A DNA stretch of 56,067 bases from an uncultured Lentisphaerota bacterium (GCA_946413265.1 CAMKJU010000015.1:1-56067); one strand, 5' to 3'. Positions 22,104-31,509 are shown, counted from the first letter of the stretch. Notes: generated by a model from the sequence alone, not told the origin. Numbers and translations are program-made.

Positions 22104-24390
22104 CAGATCTTTGACGCTGTCGAAACTCAAGCCGACCGACGTGGTCAAGGCGGTGAACTCAACGCCGCTCGGAACCGTCATCGGCACGTCGCAGGTGTAC
22201 CGCCACTTCGAGATGGGCGGCTTCCGCATCGCCAGCAACGAGGACGAGCGATGCATCAACCTCGGCAAATACTGCGCGTGGCTGATCGATCAGCTCGACG
22301 CGGCGTCCGCCGAGCAGGGAGGGATGCGCAGCTACGCCGAAAGGCGCGAGGCGGCGCGGCAGGCTTTGATGGAGCAGTCGCTCGCGGGGCGCGACATCGG
22401 CGAGCTGCCGGAGGTCGAGAACCCCGAGCGCAAGGAGTCGTGCCGCACGGACTTCCGCAAGTTCTGCGAGACGTACTTCCCGGAGGTGTACGTGCTTGCG
22501 TGGTCGGAAGACCACCTTCGGGCAATCGCCAAGATCGAGAAGGCCGTCCTCAAGGGCGGACTCTTCGCGCTTGCGATGTCTCGTGGCAGCGGAAAGTCCT
22601 CGCTCACCGAGACGGCGGCGATCTGGGCGATGCTGTACGGGCACCGCGAGTTCGTGGTGGTCGTGGGCGCGTCGGAATCCGCCGCGCTGGAAATCCTCGA
22701 CTCGATCAAGACGGAGCTTGAGGTGAACGAGCATCTCGCCGCCGACTTCCCAGAGGTGGCGTTCCCGATCCGCTGCCTCGACGGAATCGCCAACCGGTGC
22801 GCGGGGCAGCTGTACAAGGGTGAGCGGACGCGCATCACGTGGACTTCAAACGAGATCGTGCTGCCGACCATCGCGGGTGCGAAGTCCTCCGGGGTGCTTG
22901 TGCGCGTCGCCGGTATCACGGGGCGCATTCGCGGCATGAAGTACAAGAAGCCGGACGGGAGGACGATCCGTCCGGAGTTCGTCATCATCGACGATCCGCA
23001 GACGAGCGAGTCCGCCGGATCGGTGGAGCAGACGCGCAAGCGTGTGCGTGTGCTGGCGGGCGACATCCTCGGCCTTGCGGGACCGGGACGGAAGATATCG
23101 GGCATCATGCCCTGCACGGTCATCCGTCCCGGCGACATGGCCGAGCAGATACTCGACAAGTCGAAGCATCCCGAATGGAACGGCGAACGGTGCAAGATGC
23201 TGTACCAGTTCCCGAAGAACGAGGAGCTGTGGAACAAGTACGCCGACCTCCGCGCCGACGAGCTGCGCGAGCGCGGCACGTTCGAGGAGGCGACGGCGTT
23301 CTACGCCGCGCACCGCGAGGAGATGGACGAGGGCGCGGTCGTGTCGTGGCCAGCGCGTCACAACTACGACGAGATCTCGGCGGTGCAACACGCGATGAAC
23401 CTCAAACTCCAGGACGAGGCGGCGTTCTGGGCGGAGTACCAGAACGACCCGCTGCCGGAGGACTTGGGGACGGAGGAGCAGCTCACGGTCGATGGCATCG
23501 CCAACAAGCTGAACGGACACTCCCAGCGGGGCGTTCCGGTCTCGGCGAACCACATCACGATGTTCATCGACATCCAGAAGACGCTCCTCTTCTACGTCGT
23601 GTGCGCGTGGGACGATGACTTCACCGGCTACGTGATCGACTACGGGACGTGGCCCGACCAGAGGCGGCGGTTCTTCACGCTCGACGATGCAAACCCAACG
23701 TTGCAGCAGAAGTTTCCACACGCGGGGATGGAGGGATGCGTCTATGGCGGCCTGAAGAAACTCACGGAGGACTACCTTTCGCGGGAGTTCATCCGCGATG
23801 ACGGCGCGGCGATGAGGATCGAGAGGTGCATCATCGACGCGAACTGGGGTCAATCGACGGAAGTCGTGTACCAGTTCTGCCGCGAGGCGCAGTTCGCAAA
23901 CGTGATCCTGCCGAGCCACGGCAAGTACATCGGTGCGAGCTCCAAGCCGATGAGCGACTACAAGAAGGCCGTCGGCGACCGGGTTGGCCACAACTGGCGC
24001 ATCCCCAACATACGCGGCAAGCGGGCCGTGAGGCACGTCATCTACGACACGAACTACTGGAAGTCGTTTATCGCGAGCCGAATCCTCACCTCGATGGGTG
24101 ACCGGGGATGCCTCTCCCTGTGGGGGCGCGAGACGGAGAGGCACATCCTCTTCGCCGAGCATCTCACGGCGGAGTACCGGGTCAAGACGGAGGGCAGAGG
24201 CCGTTGTGTGGACGAGTGGAAAATGCGCCCGGAAGCACACGACAACCACTGGTTCGACGGCATCGTCGGATGCGCCGTCGCCGCGTCAATGTGCGGCTGT
24301 GTCCTCGCCGGGACCGACAAAGACACACGAAACAATAAGCCGCGTGTGAAAGTGAAGCTCTCGGAACTGCGCAAGTCGAAGGCGCTTTGA
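22093..24390 (+). CDS. terL: Terminase large subunit (GpA-like), 765 aa
   Basis: DNA packaging motor and nuclease. An N-terminal region with small HTH-like sequence precedes the ATPase, with Walker A 'AMSRGSGKSSLTETAAIWAM' (about residues 160-180) and Walker B 'FVIIDDPQTS' (about 296). The nuclease half carries acids in 'FIDIQKTLLFYVVCAWDDD' (about 495) and 'CIIDANWGQSTEVVYQF' (about 580), and 'HDNHWFDGIVGCAVAASM' near the end, as in phage GpA-type terminases. Followed by portal and capsid genes in lambda order. Length is near the top of the family range because of the N-terminal extension. Confidence 0.85.
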   Translation: MPNNRSLTLSKLKPTDVVKAVNSTPLGTVIGTSQVYRHFEMGGFRIASNEDERCINLGKYCAWLIDQLDAASAEQGGMRSYAERREAARQALMEQSLAGRDIGELPEVENPERKESCRTDFRKFCETYFPEVYVLAWSEDHLRAIAKIEKAVLKGGLFALAMSRGSGKSSLTETAAIWAMLYGHREFVVVVGASESAALEILDSIKTELEVNEHLAADFPEVAFPIRCLDGIANRCAGQLYKGERTRITWTSNEIVLPTIAGAKSSGVLVRVAGITGRIRGMKYKKPDGRTIRPEFVIIDDPQTSESAGSVEQTRKRVRVLAGDILGLAGPGRKISGIMPCTVIRPGDMAEQILDKSKHPEWNGERCKMLYQFPKNEELWNKYADLRADELRERGTFEEATAFYAAHREEMDEGAVVSWPARHNYDEISAVQHAMNLKLQDEAAFWAEYQNDPLPEDLGTEEQLTVDGIANKLNGHSQRGVPVSANHITMFIDIQKTLLFYVVCAWDDDFTGYVIDYGTWPDQRRRFFTLDDANPTLQQKFPHAGMEGCVYGGLKKLTEDYLSREFIRDDGAAMRIERCIIDANWGQSTEVVYQFCREAQFANVILPSHGKYIGASSKPMSDYKKAVGDRVGHNWRIPNIRGKRAVRHVIYDTNYWKSFIASRILTSMGDRGCLSLWGRETERHILFAEHLTAEYRVKTEGRGRCVDEWKMRPEAHDNHWFDGIVGCAVAASMCGCVLAGTDKDTRNNKPRVKVKLSELRKSKAL

Positions 24391-24408
24391 GGAGGCGGAA
24401 TAAAAAAA

Positions 24409-24461
24409 CGAAAAAAGTCTGAACAATCTTGCAGACAGTTTACGAACAAGAGTGTGAGGAG
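24409..24461 (+). promoter_or_regulatory. Duplicated upstream element, copy 2
   Basis: Second copy of the element at 11985-12037; the first 26 bp are identical. It lies between the terminase stop and the cytosine methyltransferase gene. Confidence 0.5.
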
Positions 24462-24476
24462 AAAGGAGAATTGGCC

Positions 24477-26129
24477 ATGCGATACGGCAGCGTATGCAGC
24501 GGCATCGAAGCCGCGTCGGTGGCGTGGAGACCGCTTGGATGGGAGTGCGCGTTCGTTTCGGAGATCGAGAAGTTCCCGTCCGCGATCCTCGCCGAGAGGT
24601 TCCCGGAGGTTCCGAACCTCGGCGACTTCACGAAGATACAGCCCGGCGACTACAAGGGCGAAATCGACCTGCTGGTGGGCGGAACGCCATGCCAGGCGTT
24701 CAGCATCGCCGGGCTGCGGAAAGGACTGAAAGATGAAAGAGGAAACCTCGCGCTTGAGTTTGCAAGGCTGGCTTTTCGCACACACGCCCGCTGGGTGGTC
24801 TGGGAAAACGTCCCCGGAGTACTGTCGAGCGGGAAAGGAGGCGATTTTGCCTCCTTCCTATCGCTGCTCGTCGGATGGGAAGTCCCCGTCCCCAAGCGGA
24901 AGTGGAAGAAAGCCGGAATCGTCACGGGGGCTCCCGGATGTTTCAGCGTGGGTTGGAGAGTGCTTGACGCTCAATATACCCGAGTTCAACAATTTCCGAG
25001 GGCGATCCCGCAGCGAAGGCGTCGTGTCCTCCTTGTCGGAAGTCTTGGTACGTGGGCCGATTGCGCCAAGGTACTTTTTGACGGCGAAATGTGCGGCGGG
25101 GATGTACCGCCGAGTCGAGAAGCGGGGCAAGACGCTGCCGCCGATCCTGGACGGGGCGTTGAAGGCACTTCTGGCGGCATCACGTGGTGGGACGGCGGCA
25201 ACGCCGCCGGAACGCTGACCACGCGGTCGCACGACCAGAAGATGCCCGACAAGGACCAGCTCCCGTGCGTGGTCGATACGCGCTTTCAGGAGGTGTTCGG
25301 CGGGAACGTCGCGCCATCCTTGCTCGCCACGGACTACAAGGAGCCCAAGGCGATCATCGGGGAGGTCTGCCCGACGCTGGACGCGTCCTATCCGGGCAAG
25401 CGCAACAACCAGGACATCTCGAAGCTGATCTTCTACGAGAACCATCTCCAAGACGGACGGGTGCGCGAGATGTCCGGTGCCGCGCCGACGATCTCGTCGT
25501 ACCTCGGCACGGGCGGCAACAACCTGCCGCTCGTGCAGAAGGTCTTTGTGCTCGACTCGATGGGGTCGAACGCGATGAAGTCGAAGAACCCGCACAGCGG
25601 ATGCCGCGAGACGAAAGTCGCGCAGACGCTCGACACGACGGTTCCCGAGCCCTCCAAGCGGCAGGGCGGGATGGCAATCGTGGAGGCGGTTGCAATCGCG
25701 GAGAACATCATCGGGCGGAGCGACAACGCGGGCGGCAACGGAGTGGGGGCGAAGGAGGGAGTGTGCTACACGCTCGACACGGCCGGCGTACACGGCGTGT
25801 GCTATCCGGTCGATCTCACGAATGTCGATGGCCGCGAGAAGCACCTGCCGGGCAAGGCATACGACGAGGCGGACACGGCGGCGTACTCGCTCACGAAGCG
25901 ACGCGCCAGCGGGGTCTGCACACCGGGGATCATCCGGCGGCTTCTGCCGGTCGAGTGCGAGCGGCTGATGGGATTTCCCGACGGCTGGACGCTCATACCG
26001 TGGCGCGGCAAGCCCGCCGAGCAATGCCCGGACGGGCCGAGGTACAAGGCGTTGGGCAATTCGATGTGTACAAACGTGATGGCGTGGATCGGCGAGCGGA
26101 TTCAGGCGGCGGAGGACAGAAATGGATGA
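24477..26129 (+). CDS. DNA (cytosine-5-) methyltransferase, 550 aa
   Basis: C5-cytosine methyltransferase. Motif I 'GSVCSGIEAASVAW' (residues 4-17), motif IV 'GGTPCQAFS' with catalytic Cys (about 75), motif VI 'WENVPGVLSS' (about 111), motif VIII 'QRRRRVLLVGS' (about 185) and motif X 'YKALGNSMCTNVM' near the end are present. The region between VIII and IX is unusually long (about 200-480) and holds 'APTISSYLGTGG'-type segments common in phage enzymes. It interrupts the packaging gene order between terminase and head-joining genes, which suggests acquisition as a single unit with its own upstream element. Confidence 0.9.
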   Translation: MRYGSVCSGIEAASVAWRPLGWECAFVSEIEKFPSAILAERFPEVPNLGDFTKIQPGDYKGEIDLLVGGTPCQAFSIAGLRKGLKDERGNLALEFARLAFRTHARWVVWENVPGVLSSGKGGDFASFLSLLVGWEVPVPKRKWKKAGIVTGAPGCFSVGWRVLDAQYTRVQQFPRAIPQRRRRVLLVGSLGTWADCAKVLFDGEMCGGDVPPSREAGQDAAADPGRGVEGTSGGITWWDGGNAAGTLTTRSHDQKMPDKDQLPCVVDTRFQEVFGGNVAPSLLATDYKEPKAIIGEVCPTLDASYPGKRNNQDISKLIFYENHLQDGRVREMSGAAPTISSYLGTGGNNLPLVQKVFVLDSMGSNAMKSKNPHSGCRETKVAQTLDTTVPEPSKRQGGMAIVEAVAIAENIIGRSDNAGGNGVGAKEGVCYTLDTAGVHGVCYPVDLTNVDGREKHLPGKAYDEADTAAYSLTKRRASGVCTPGIIRRLLPVECERLMGFPDGWTLIPWRGKPAEQCPDGPRYKALGNSMCTNVMAWIGERIQAAEDRNG

Positions 26130-26325
26130 CAAGAAACTTGAAGAACTGACGGAGAAGATGCTCGCCCAGCCGAAGGTCGTGGAGGTTGACGGACAGCGGG
26201 TGGAGAACCAGTCGGTCGGCGATCTCCTCAAGGTGGCGAGCTACTTCGCCTCCAAGCGGGCGACGAACGGCAGCCGTTGTCCCCTGCGCATCACCAAGAT
26301 GAAGCCCGGAGGTGCGATTGTATGA
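26122..26325 (+). CDS. gpW-like head-tail joining protein, 67 aa
   Basis: Small helical protein with a beta hairpin ('KVVEVDGQRVENQSVGDLLK'), the size and pattern of lambda gpW, which plugs the filled head for tail joining. Its place directly before the lambda-type portal supports this. It overlaps both neighbours by a few bases. Confidence 0.65.
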   Translation: MDDKKLEELTEKMLAQPKVVEVDGQRVENQSVGDLLKVASYFASKRATNGSRCPLRITKMKPGGAIV

Positions 26326-27743
26326 GGCTGTTCGGGAGAAAGAAGGGAACGGGGAATGGGGAACGGGTAAAGGCGCGATTCTCCCTGCCGCGATGGATCA
26401 TGGCCCGGTTCGATGCTGCGCAGACCACCAAGGACAACGCCCGCCACTGGGCGGCGGCGGAGTTTCTTTCAGCGGACGCAGAGGCAGATCCGGCGGTACG
26501 CAAGACGCTCCGCACACGGGCGCGGTACGAAGTGCAGAACAACTCGTATGCGCGAGGGATCGTCTCGACCTTGGCAAACGACACGGTCGGGACGGGTCCG
26601 CGGCTACAGATGCTTTTCGACAAGGAGGACTTGAACCATGAGATAGAACACGATTTTGCGGTATGGGCGAAGCGGGTGCGCCTCGCGTCAAAGCTCCGCA
26701 CCATGAGGATGGCGCGGTGTCAGGACGGAGAGGCGTTCATCATCCTCGCGCAGAACCCGGACTTGAGGTCGGACGTGAAGCTCGACATCCAGCTCGTCGA
26801 AGCCGACAGGGTGACTGACGATGAACTGCAAAGCGACGGCAGCTCGGTGGATGGCATCACGTTCGACCGTTTCGGCAACCCCAAGACGTACAAGGTGCTG
26901 AAGAACCATCCGGGCGGGACGCAGAGCTTCGGGACGGACTCGATCATCGTAAAGGCCGAGAACATGATCCATTGTTTCCGGCAGGATCGTCCCGAGCAGC
27001 ACAGAGGGATTCCAGAGATAACGTCTGCATTGCCGCTCTTCGCCCACTTGCGACGGTTCACGTTGGCTGTCGTGAGCGCGGCGGAGGCGGCAGCGGATTT
27101 CGCAGGCGTACTCTACACGGACGCACCGGCGAACGGCGAGGCGGAGGCGGTCGAGGCGATGGACTCCATCCAACTCGAGCGCAATATGCTCCTCACCATG
27201 CCGGGCGGCTGGAAGATGGCGCAGGTCGATCCCAAGCAGCCCGTCACGACCTACGGCGAGTTCAAGCACGAGATCCTCAACGAGATCGCACGGTGCCTGA
27301 ACCTTCCGTTCAACATCGCGGCGGGGAACTCGTCGGGGTACAACTACGCAAGCGGACGGCTCGACCACCAGACGTACTACAAGTCGCTGAAGGTTGACCG
27401 CTCGTTCATCGAGGAGACGGTTCTCGACCGCATCCTCGACGCATGGCTCGCCGAATGGCGGCTTGTGCGGCGCAGGGACGTGGAGTCGTGCGACTGCCGC
27501 CACGTGTGGTTCTGGGACGGACAGGAACACGTCGATCCGCAGAAGGAGGCGAACGCACAGGCGGTGCGCCTCCAGAGTCGCACGACATCCCTTGCCGCCG
27601 AGTACGCGAGGCAGGGCAAGGACTGGGAAACGGAACTTCAGCAGATCGCAAAGGAGCAGAAACTCATGAAGCAGCTCGGCATCGCGCCGGAGGAGGCGCA
27701 GCCGAAAAGCGGGAAAGACGGAAAGGACGAAGATGAAGACTGA
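26322..27743 (+). CDS. Lambda-family portal protein, 473 aa
   Basis: Dodecameric head vertex through which DNA is packaged. 'NNSYARGIVSTLANDTVGTG' (about residues 68-88), 'EADRVTDDEL', 'NMIHCFRQDRPEQHRGIPEI' and 'YNYASGRLDHQTYYKSL' follow the lambda gpB/portal pattern. ATG 26322 overlaps the gpW-like gene. The N-terminal 'KKGTGNGERVK' is encoded by a dispersed G-rich repeat inserted just after the start. The C-terminal tail is charged and overlaps the next gene by 11 bp. Confidence 0.88.
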   Translation: MRLFGRKKGTGNGERVKARFSLPRWIMARFDAAQTTKDNARHWAAAEFLSADAEADPAVRKTLRTRARYEVQNNSYARGIVSTLANDTVGTGPRLQMLFDKEDLNHEIEHDFAVWAKRVRLASKLRTMRMARCQDGEAFIILAQNPDLRSDVKLDIQLVEADRVTDDELQSDGSSVDGITFDRFGNPKTYKVLKNHPGGTQSFGTDSIIVKAENMIHCFRQDRPEQHRGIPEITSALPLFAHLRRFTLAVVSAAEAAADFAGVLYTDAPANGEAEAVEAMDSIQLERNMLLTMPGGWKMAQVDPKQPVTTYGEFKHEILNEIARCLNLPFNIAAGNSSGYNYASGRLDHQTYYKSLKVDRSFIEETVLDRILDAWLAEWRLVRRRDVESCDCRHVWFWDGQEHVDPQKEANAQAVRLQSRTTSLAAEYARQGKDWETELQQIAKEQKLMKQLGIAPEEAQPKSGKDGKDEDED

Positions 27744-29712
27744 ATACCTTGAAATCACGGCTTCGGCCGAGGGGCGCAAGCCGTCCGTGAGGGGCATGGC
27801 CTACTCCGGCGGCAAGATGCGCCTCTTCGGATGGTCGAAGCCGGTGGTGGTCGATATGGCGGGGATGGCGGTTCCGGAGTCGGTGCCGCTGCTCGCCAAC
27901 CACGAGAACCACACGCTCGGGCGCGTGGGGCTCGTCGCGGCGAAGGTCGTTGACGGGCATCTTGAGATATCCGGCGAGATCGTCGGGACGGGCGAGCTCT
28001 CCGAGGCGATTGTCGCGCAGGGCAAGGCGGGCGCGGACTGGCAGCTCTCAATCGGAGCGGAGGTCGAGGCCGCCGAGCTTGTGCAGGAAGGCAAGCGCAC
28101 GATCAACGGCGTTGAACACGACGCGCCGTTCTACCATGTCACGAAATCAACCCTCCGCGAGGTGTCCGTGGTCGCGGTGGGAGCCGACAAGGCAACTCAC
28201 ATGAAGGTCACGGCATCACTCAAACTGAAAGGCAACTCCATAATGGAACCTGAAATCAATGGAACGGGCAATGGGGAACAGGGAACGGGAAAGACCGTGA
28301 CCGCCCAGAAGCCGACAACTGAAAAGCCGACGCCCACGGGTGTCGAGGCAGCCGCAGCCATCGAAACGGCTGTGGACGTAGAGGCCGTCGCACAGGCGGC
28401 GGTCAAGGCCGAGCGCGAGCGCGTCGGCATGGTGAAGTCCGTATGCGGGGGCGAGTTCCCGGAGATCGAGGCGAAGGCAATCGCCGAGGGGTGGAACCGA
28501 GAGCAGGTCAGCGAGGCGGTGCTTGCCGCCTACCGCGAGAAGCAGCCCAAGACGGACGTGAACATCACGATCAAAAAGGAGAACGCGATGACGGCGAAGC
28601 ATCTTGAAGCCGCGCTTTCGCTCCGCGCAGGAATCGACGGCGACACGCTCGTCAAGTCGATGGGCGAGGAGACGGTCGAGGCCGCGATGAAGGACATGGA
28701 TATGCCCCTCCGCGTTGTCCTCGGCGAGTGCATGAGGATCGAGGGCATGAACGTCCCGCGCTCGTTCGACAACGACGCGATCAAGGCGGCGTTCTCGACG
28801 GTCTCGCTGCCCGGCATCCTCTCGAACGTGGCGAACAAGAAGCTCCTCCAGGCGTACAACGCCCAGCCGATCATCGCCACGCGCCTCTGCACGACCGGCG
28901 ACCTCACGGACTTCAAGGAGAACCAGCGGTTCCGCCTCACGGACGTTGGCGACCTCCAGCCCGTCGGCGCGGACGGCGAGATCAAGGATTCCGCGCTCAC
29001 CGAGGAGGCGGCGAAGAACCAGCTCGACACCTACGCCAAGAAGTTCTGCCTCACGCGCAAGATGATCATCAACGACGATCTCGGCGCGTTCCTCAAGGTG
29101 CCGACCGCGATGGGCAACCGTGCGGCGCGTCTTGTGGATCAGCTCTTCTTCAAGCGGCTCATGTCGAACCCGACGTGCGTCGACGGCAAGCCCCTCTTCG
29201 GGCGCGACCACAAGAACCTCCTCTCCGGCGCGAACTCCGCTCTCTCTGCGGACTCGCTCAAGAAGGCGATTCAGGTGTTCATCGACCAGACGGACGCGGA
29301 CGGACAGCCGATCTCGGTGGAGCCGAGCATCCTGCTCGTGCCGACTGCGCTGAAGCACCTCGCCATCGAACTGACGAGGGGCGCGACGCTGATGATGAGC
29401 GGCGGCGCGGACAACACGATCCGCCCGGCGATCAACGTCCTCGCGGACGAGAACCTCGCCATCGTCTCGTCGCCGTATCTCGGCAACCGCAACTACCCCA
29501 ACTACTCGGAGGCGTCTTGGTACCTCTTCGGAAAGCCGGGTACGGTCGATACGTTCGAGATTGGCTACCTCAAGGGCAAGCGCACACCGACGGTGGAGCG
29601 CGGCGACCTGGACTTCAACGTCCTCGGCGTGTGGTTCCGCGTGTACTTCGACATCGGAATCCGCGAGCAGGATCATCGCGGCATGGTCAAGGCGACCGGC
29701 ACCGCGTCGTAA
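27733..29712 (+). CDS. Fused prohead protease and major capsid protein, 659 aa
   Basis: Residues 1-160 look like an HK97/S78-type prohead protease: 'PLLANHENHTLGRVG' gives the catalytic His and 'WQLSIGAEV' the Ser. Residues about 165-285 are a low-complexity, helical scaffold-like linker that includes an in-frame 'NGTGNGEQGTGK' repeat. Residues about 290-659 are a Mu-like major capsid domain ('LEAALSLRAGIDG', 'FGRDHKNLLSG', 'TPTVERGDLDFNVLGVWF'). Fusion of protease, scaffold and capsid implies self-maturation by internal cleavage. No separate capsid or scaffold gene is present nearby. Confidence 0.85.
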   Translation: MKTEYLEITASAEGRKPSVRGMAYSGGKMRLFGWSKPVVVDMAGMAVPESVPLLANHENHTLGRVGLVAAKVVDGHLEISGEIVGTGELSEAIVAQGKAGADWQLSIGAEVEAAELVQEGKRTINGVEHDAPFYHVTKSTLREVSVVAVGADKATHMKVTASLKLKGNSIMEPEINGTGNGEQGTGKTVTAQKPTTEKPTPTGVEAAAAIETAVDVEAVAQAAVKAERERVGMVKSVCGGEFPEIEAKAIAEGWNREQVSEAVLAAYREKQPKTDVNITIKKENAMTAKHLEAALSLRAGIDGDTLVKSMGEETVEAAMKDMDMPLRVVLGECMRIEGMNVPRSFDNDAIKAAFSTVSLPGILSNVANKKLLQAYNAQPIIATRLCTTGDLTDFKENQRFRLTDVGDLQPVGADGEIKDSALTEEAAKNQLDTYAKKFCLTRKMIINDDLGAFLKVPTAMGNRAARLVDQLFFKRLMSNPTCVDGKPLFGRDHKNLLSGANSALSADSLKKAIQVFIDQTDADGQPISVEPSILLVPTALKHLAIELTRGATLMMSGGADNTIRPAINVLADENLAIVSSPYLGNRNYPNYSEASWYLFGKPGTVDTFEIGYLKGKRTPTVERGDLDFNVLGVWFRVYFDIGIREQDHRGMVKATGTAS

Positions 29713-29718
29713 TTCTTC

Positions 29719-29773
29719 GGCGGGGCGGACGGGGTTCTTTTTACTTGTTTTTCCTTACCCGTCCGTCCCCGCC
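29719..29773 (+). terminator. Hairpin after the capsid gene
   Basis: GGCGGGGCGGACGGG pairs with CCCGTCCGTCCCCGCC (one bulge) around a T-rich loop. It may attenuate or process the late transcript after the capsid gene. Confidence 0.55.
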
Positions 29774-29805
29774 TTCACAACTTCAACCAGAAAGGCACAT
29801 ACATC

Positions 29806-30141
29806 ATGAAAGCCCGTTATGTACAGAGGGGTGAGTCCATCGACTACATCCCGGAAGCCGACGTCGCCGCTGGCGACATCGTGAAGATCGGAAGCCTCGT
29901 CGGAGTGGCGAAGCTCGACATCAAGGCCGGGGAGCTCGGAGCCCTCGCGGTCGTTGGCGTTTACGAAATCGCCACGGGAGGCGCGGCTGTCGCCGTGGGC
30001 GACGTCGTTTCCGTCGATCCCGCGACCGGCAAGGTGGCGGCAGCCGGCGCGTCCGGCGCGGTCAAGTTCGGCCACGCGGTCACGGCGGCGACCGCGACGG
30101 ACGCGACCGTGAACGTCCGGCTCGCGCAGGGTCTCGGCTGA
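29806..30141 (+). CDS. DUF2190-like capsid decoration protein, 111 aa
   Basis: A small, beta-rich, Ala/Val/Gly-rich protein ('DVAAGDIVKIGSLVGVAKLD', 'VAVGDVVSVDPATGKV') typical of DUF2190 head-decoration proteins that follow the capsid gene. Ends in ATGA overlap with the next gene. Confidence 0.75.
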   Translation: MKARYVQRGESIDYIPEADVAAGDIVKIGSLVGVAKLDIKAGELGALAVVGVYEIATGGAAVAVGDVVSVDPATGKVAAAGASGAVKFGHAVTAATATDATVNVRLAQGLG

Positions 30142-30482
30142 TGATCGAGACTGGGATGGAAGCTCTCCGCGCAGCGCAGATCGACGCGCTCGCCACCGAC
30201 GCGGTGTACAGGCGCGGCGCGGACGAGCGGAGCGTCAAGGCCGTTCTCGGACGGACGGTGTTCCGTTCGCAGAACGACTACGGCGCGTGGGTGCGCACCG
30301 AGTCGCGAGATTTCATCGTCACGGCCGAGCAGCTCGACATCGAGCCGCAGGCCGGCGACGAGATCGTGTACCAGGGCGACGTGTACGAAGTCCTCGCGCC
30401 CAACGGCGAACCCGTCTGGCGGTGGAGCGATCCGCAGCAGACGGCGTTGAGGATTCACACGAAGAACACGGGAGGATCGTAA
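30141..30482 (+). CDS. Head-tail connector/stopper-like protein, 113 aa
   Basis: Small protein with an N-terminal helix and a beta barrel-like C-terminus ('FIVTAEQLDIEPQAGDEIVY', 'GDVYEVLAP'). Size, fold pattern and place after the decoration gene fit a lambda gpFII-type stopper. No specific motif confirms this. Confidence 0.55.
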   Translation: MIETGMEALRAAQIDALATDAVYRRGADERSVKAVLGRTVFRSQNDYGAWVRTESRDFIVTAEQLDIEPQAGDEIVYQGDVYEVLAPNGEPVWRWSDPQQTALRIHTKNTGGS

Positions 30483-30742
30483 TGGCAGACCAGCAGAAGC
30501 AGGATATGCCGCCGGGTTTCCCCGAGCTGTGGGAAAGCGTGACGCGGGCGAGGATGGACATCGCCGAGCTGAAAGGCATGGTGAAGATGCACTTCGCGGA
30601 CAAGGCGCACCACACGCCGCCCTGCGCCACGGCGACGGGTTTGCAGAAGACCCTCCATGCGGCGATGGGCGCGGCGATCATCTCGCTGCTCTCGGCGGTA
30701 GGCACTCTCATCTTCGAGCTCGTGAGGTACGCGCATGGCTGA
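30482..30742 (+). CDS. Small membrane protein, 86 aa
   Basis: One predicted membrane helix near the C-terminus ('AAMGAAIISLLSAVGTLIFE', about residues 60-79) after a soluble, His/Cys-containing region. Overlaps the previous stop (TAATG). The single helix and place among head-tail genes would allow a holin-like or injection role, but nothing proves it. Confidence 0.6.
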   Translation: MADQQKQDMPPGFPELWESVTRARMDIAELKGMVKMHFADKAHHTPPCATATGLQKTLHAAMGAAIISLLSAVGTLIFELVRYAHG

Positions 30743-31136
30743 CATCATCGAGCTTGCGGAGGGAGTGGCCGAGGAGATCGGCGACGGCGCGGAACTCATG
30801 TTCGCGCCAGAGTTCGACCTCAAGGGCATCAAGGAGAAGCGCATCGTCGTGGTCCCCGCAGGGATCGAGACGAAGCCCAACGCCCGCGACTACCTCGAAG
30901 ACCGCCTCAAGGTGCAGGTGGGACTGCTCAAGAAATGCACGGAGGATGACGTTCCCGCGCTCGTGCGCGAGGTCGTTTCCATCGGGCGGCGGTTCCTGCA
31001 CAAGTGGGTGGCGCAGGTGCGGTGCGTCAAGGCGGAGTGCAATCCGCTCTACTCGCCCGAGCATCTGCGCGAACGGCGACAGTTCACCGGCGTGGTCGAA
31101 CTGACGTTCCTCTCGGTACACCGCAATGAGGAGTGA
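30735..31136 (+). CDS. Tail terminator-like protein, 133 aa
   Basis: No clear family. It is a mixed alpha/beta protein ('KRIVVVPAGIETKPNARDYL', 'REVVSIGRRFLHKWV', ending 'FTGVVELTFLSV'). The beta-strand end and place between stopper and tail completion genes resemble minor tail/terminator proteins of siphoviruses. Overlaps both neighbours. Confidence 0.5.
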   Translation: MADIIELAEGVAEEIGDGAELMFAPEFDLKGIKEKRIVVVPAGIETKPNARDYLEDRLKVQVGLLKKCTEDDVPALVREVVSIGRRFLHKWVAQVRCVKAECNPLYSPEHLRERRQFTGVVELTFLSVHRNEE

Positions 31137-31509
31137 GATCGAGTTCGACAAGGACGGACTCGTCGCCCGCGTCGCAAAGGCGTCGGTCGAGATACTCCGT
31201 CGCATGGGCGCATACGTGCGCACGGCGGCGCGGCGCAAGGTGAAGACGTCCGAGAGGCCGTCCGCCGCCGGAACGCCGCCGCACAGCCGCACGGGTGCGC
31301 TCAAGCGCGGCATCCTCTTCGGAGTCGAGAAGCGGCGGCAGAGCGTCGTGATCGGGCCGTCGGAGAGATTCGTCGGCACGTCGATGTCCGCACACGAGTT
31401 CGGCGGCGCGTACAAGCGCGAACGCTACCCGAAACGGCCTCTCATGGGGCCGTCGTTGAAAGAATCCGCACCGCGCCTCGCCCGGCTGTGGCAGGACGCG
31501 GTGAAATGA
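31126..31509 (+). CDS. HK97 gp10-like neck/tail completion protein, 127 aa
   Basis: The basic N-terminal helix, 'RRMGAYVRTAARRKVKTSER', the segment 'GTPPHSRTGALKRGILFGVE' and the end 'RPLMGPSLKESAPRLARLW' follow the HK97-gp10 family, which joins head and tail. Order fits. Confidence 0.75.
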   Translation: MRSEIEFDKDGLVARVAKASVEILRRMGAYVRTAARRKVKTSERPSAAGTPPHSRTGALKRGILFGVEKRRQSVVIGPSERFVGTSMSAHEFGGAYKRERYPKRPLMGPSLKESAPRLARLWQDAVK

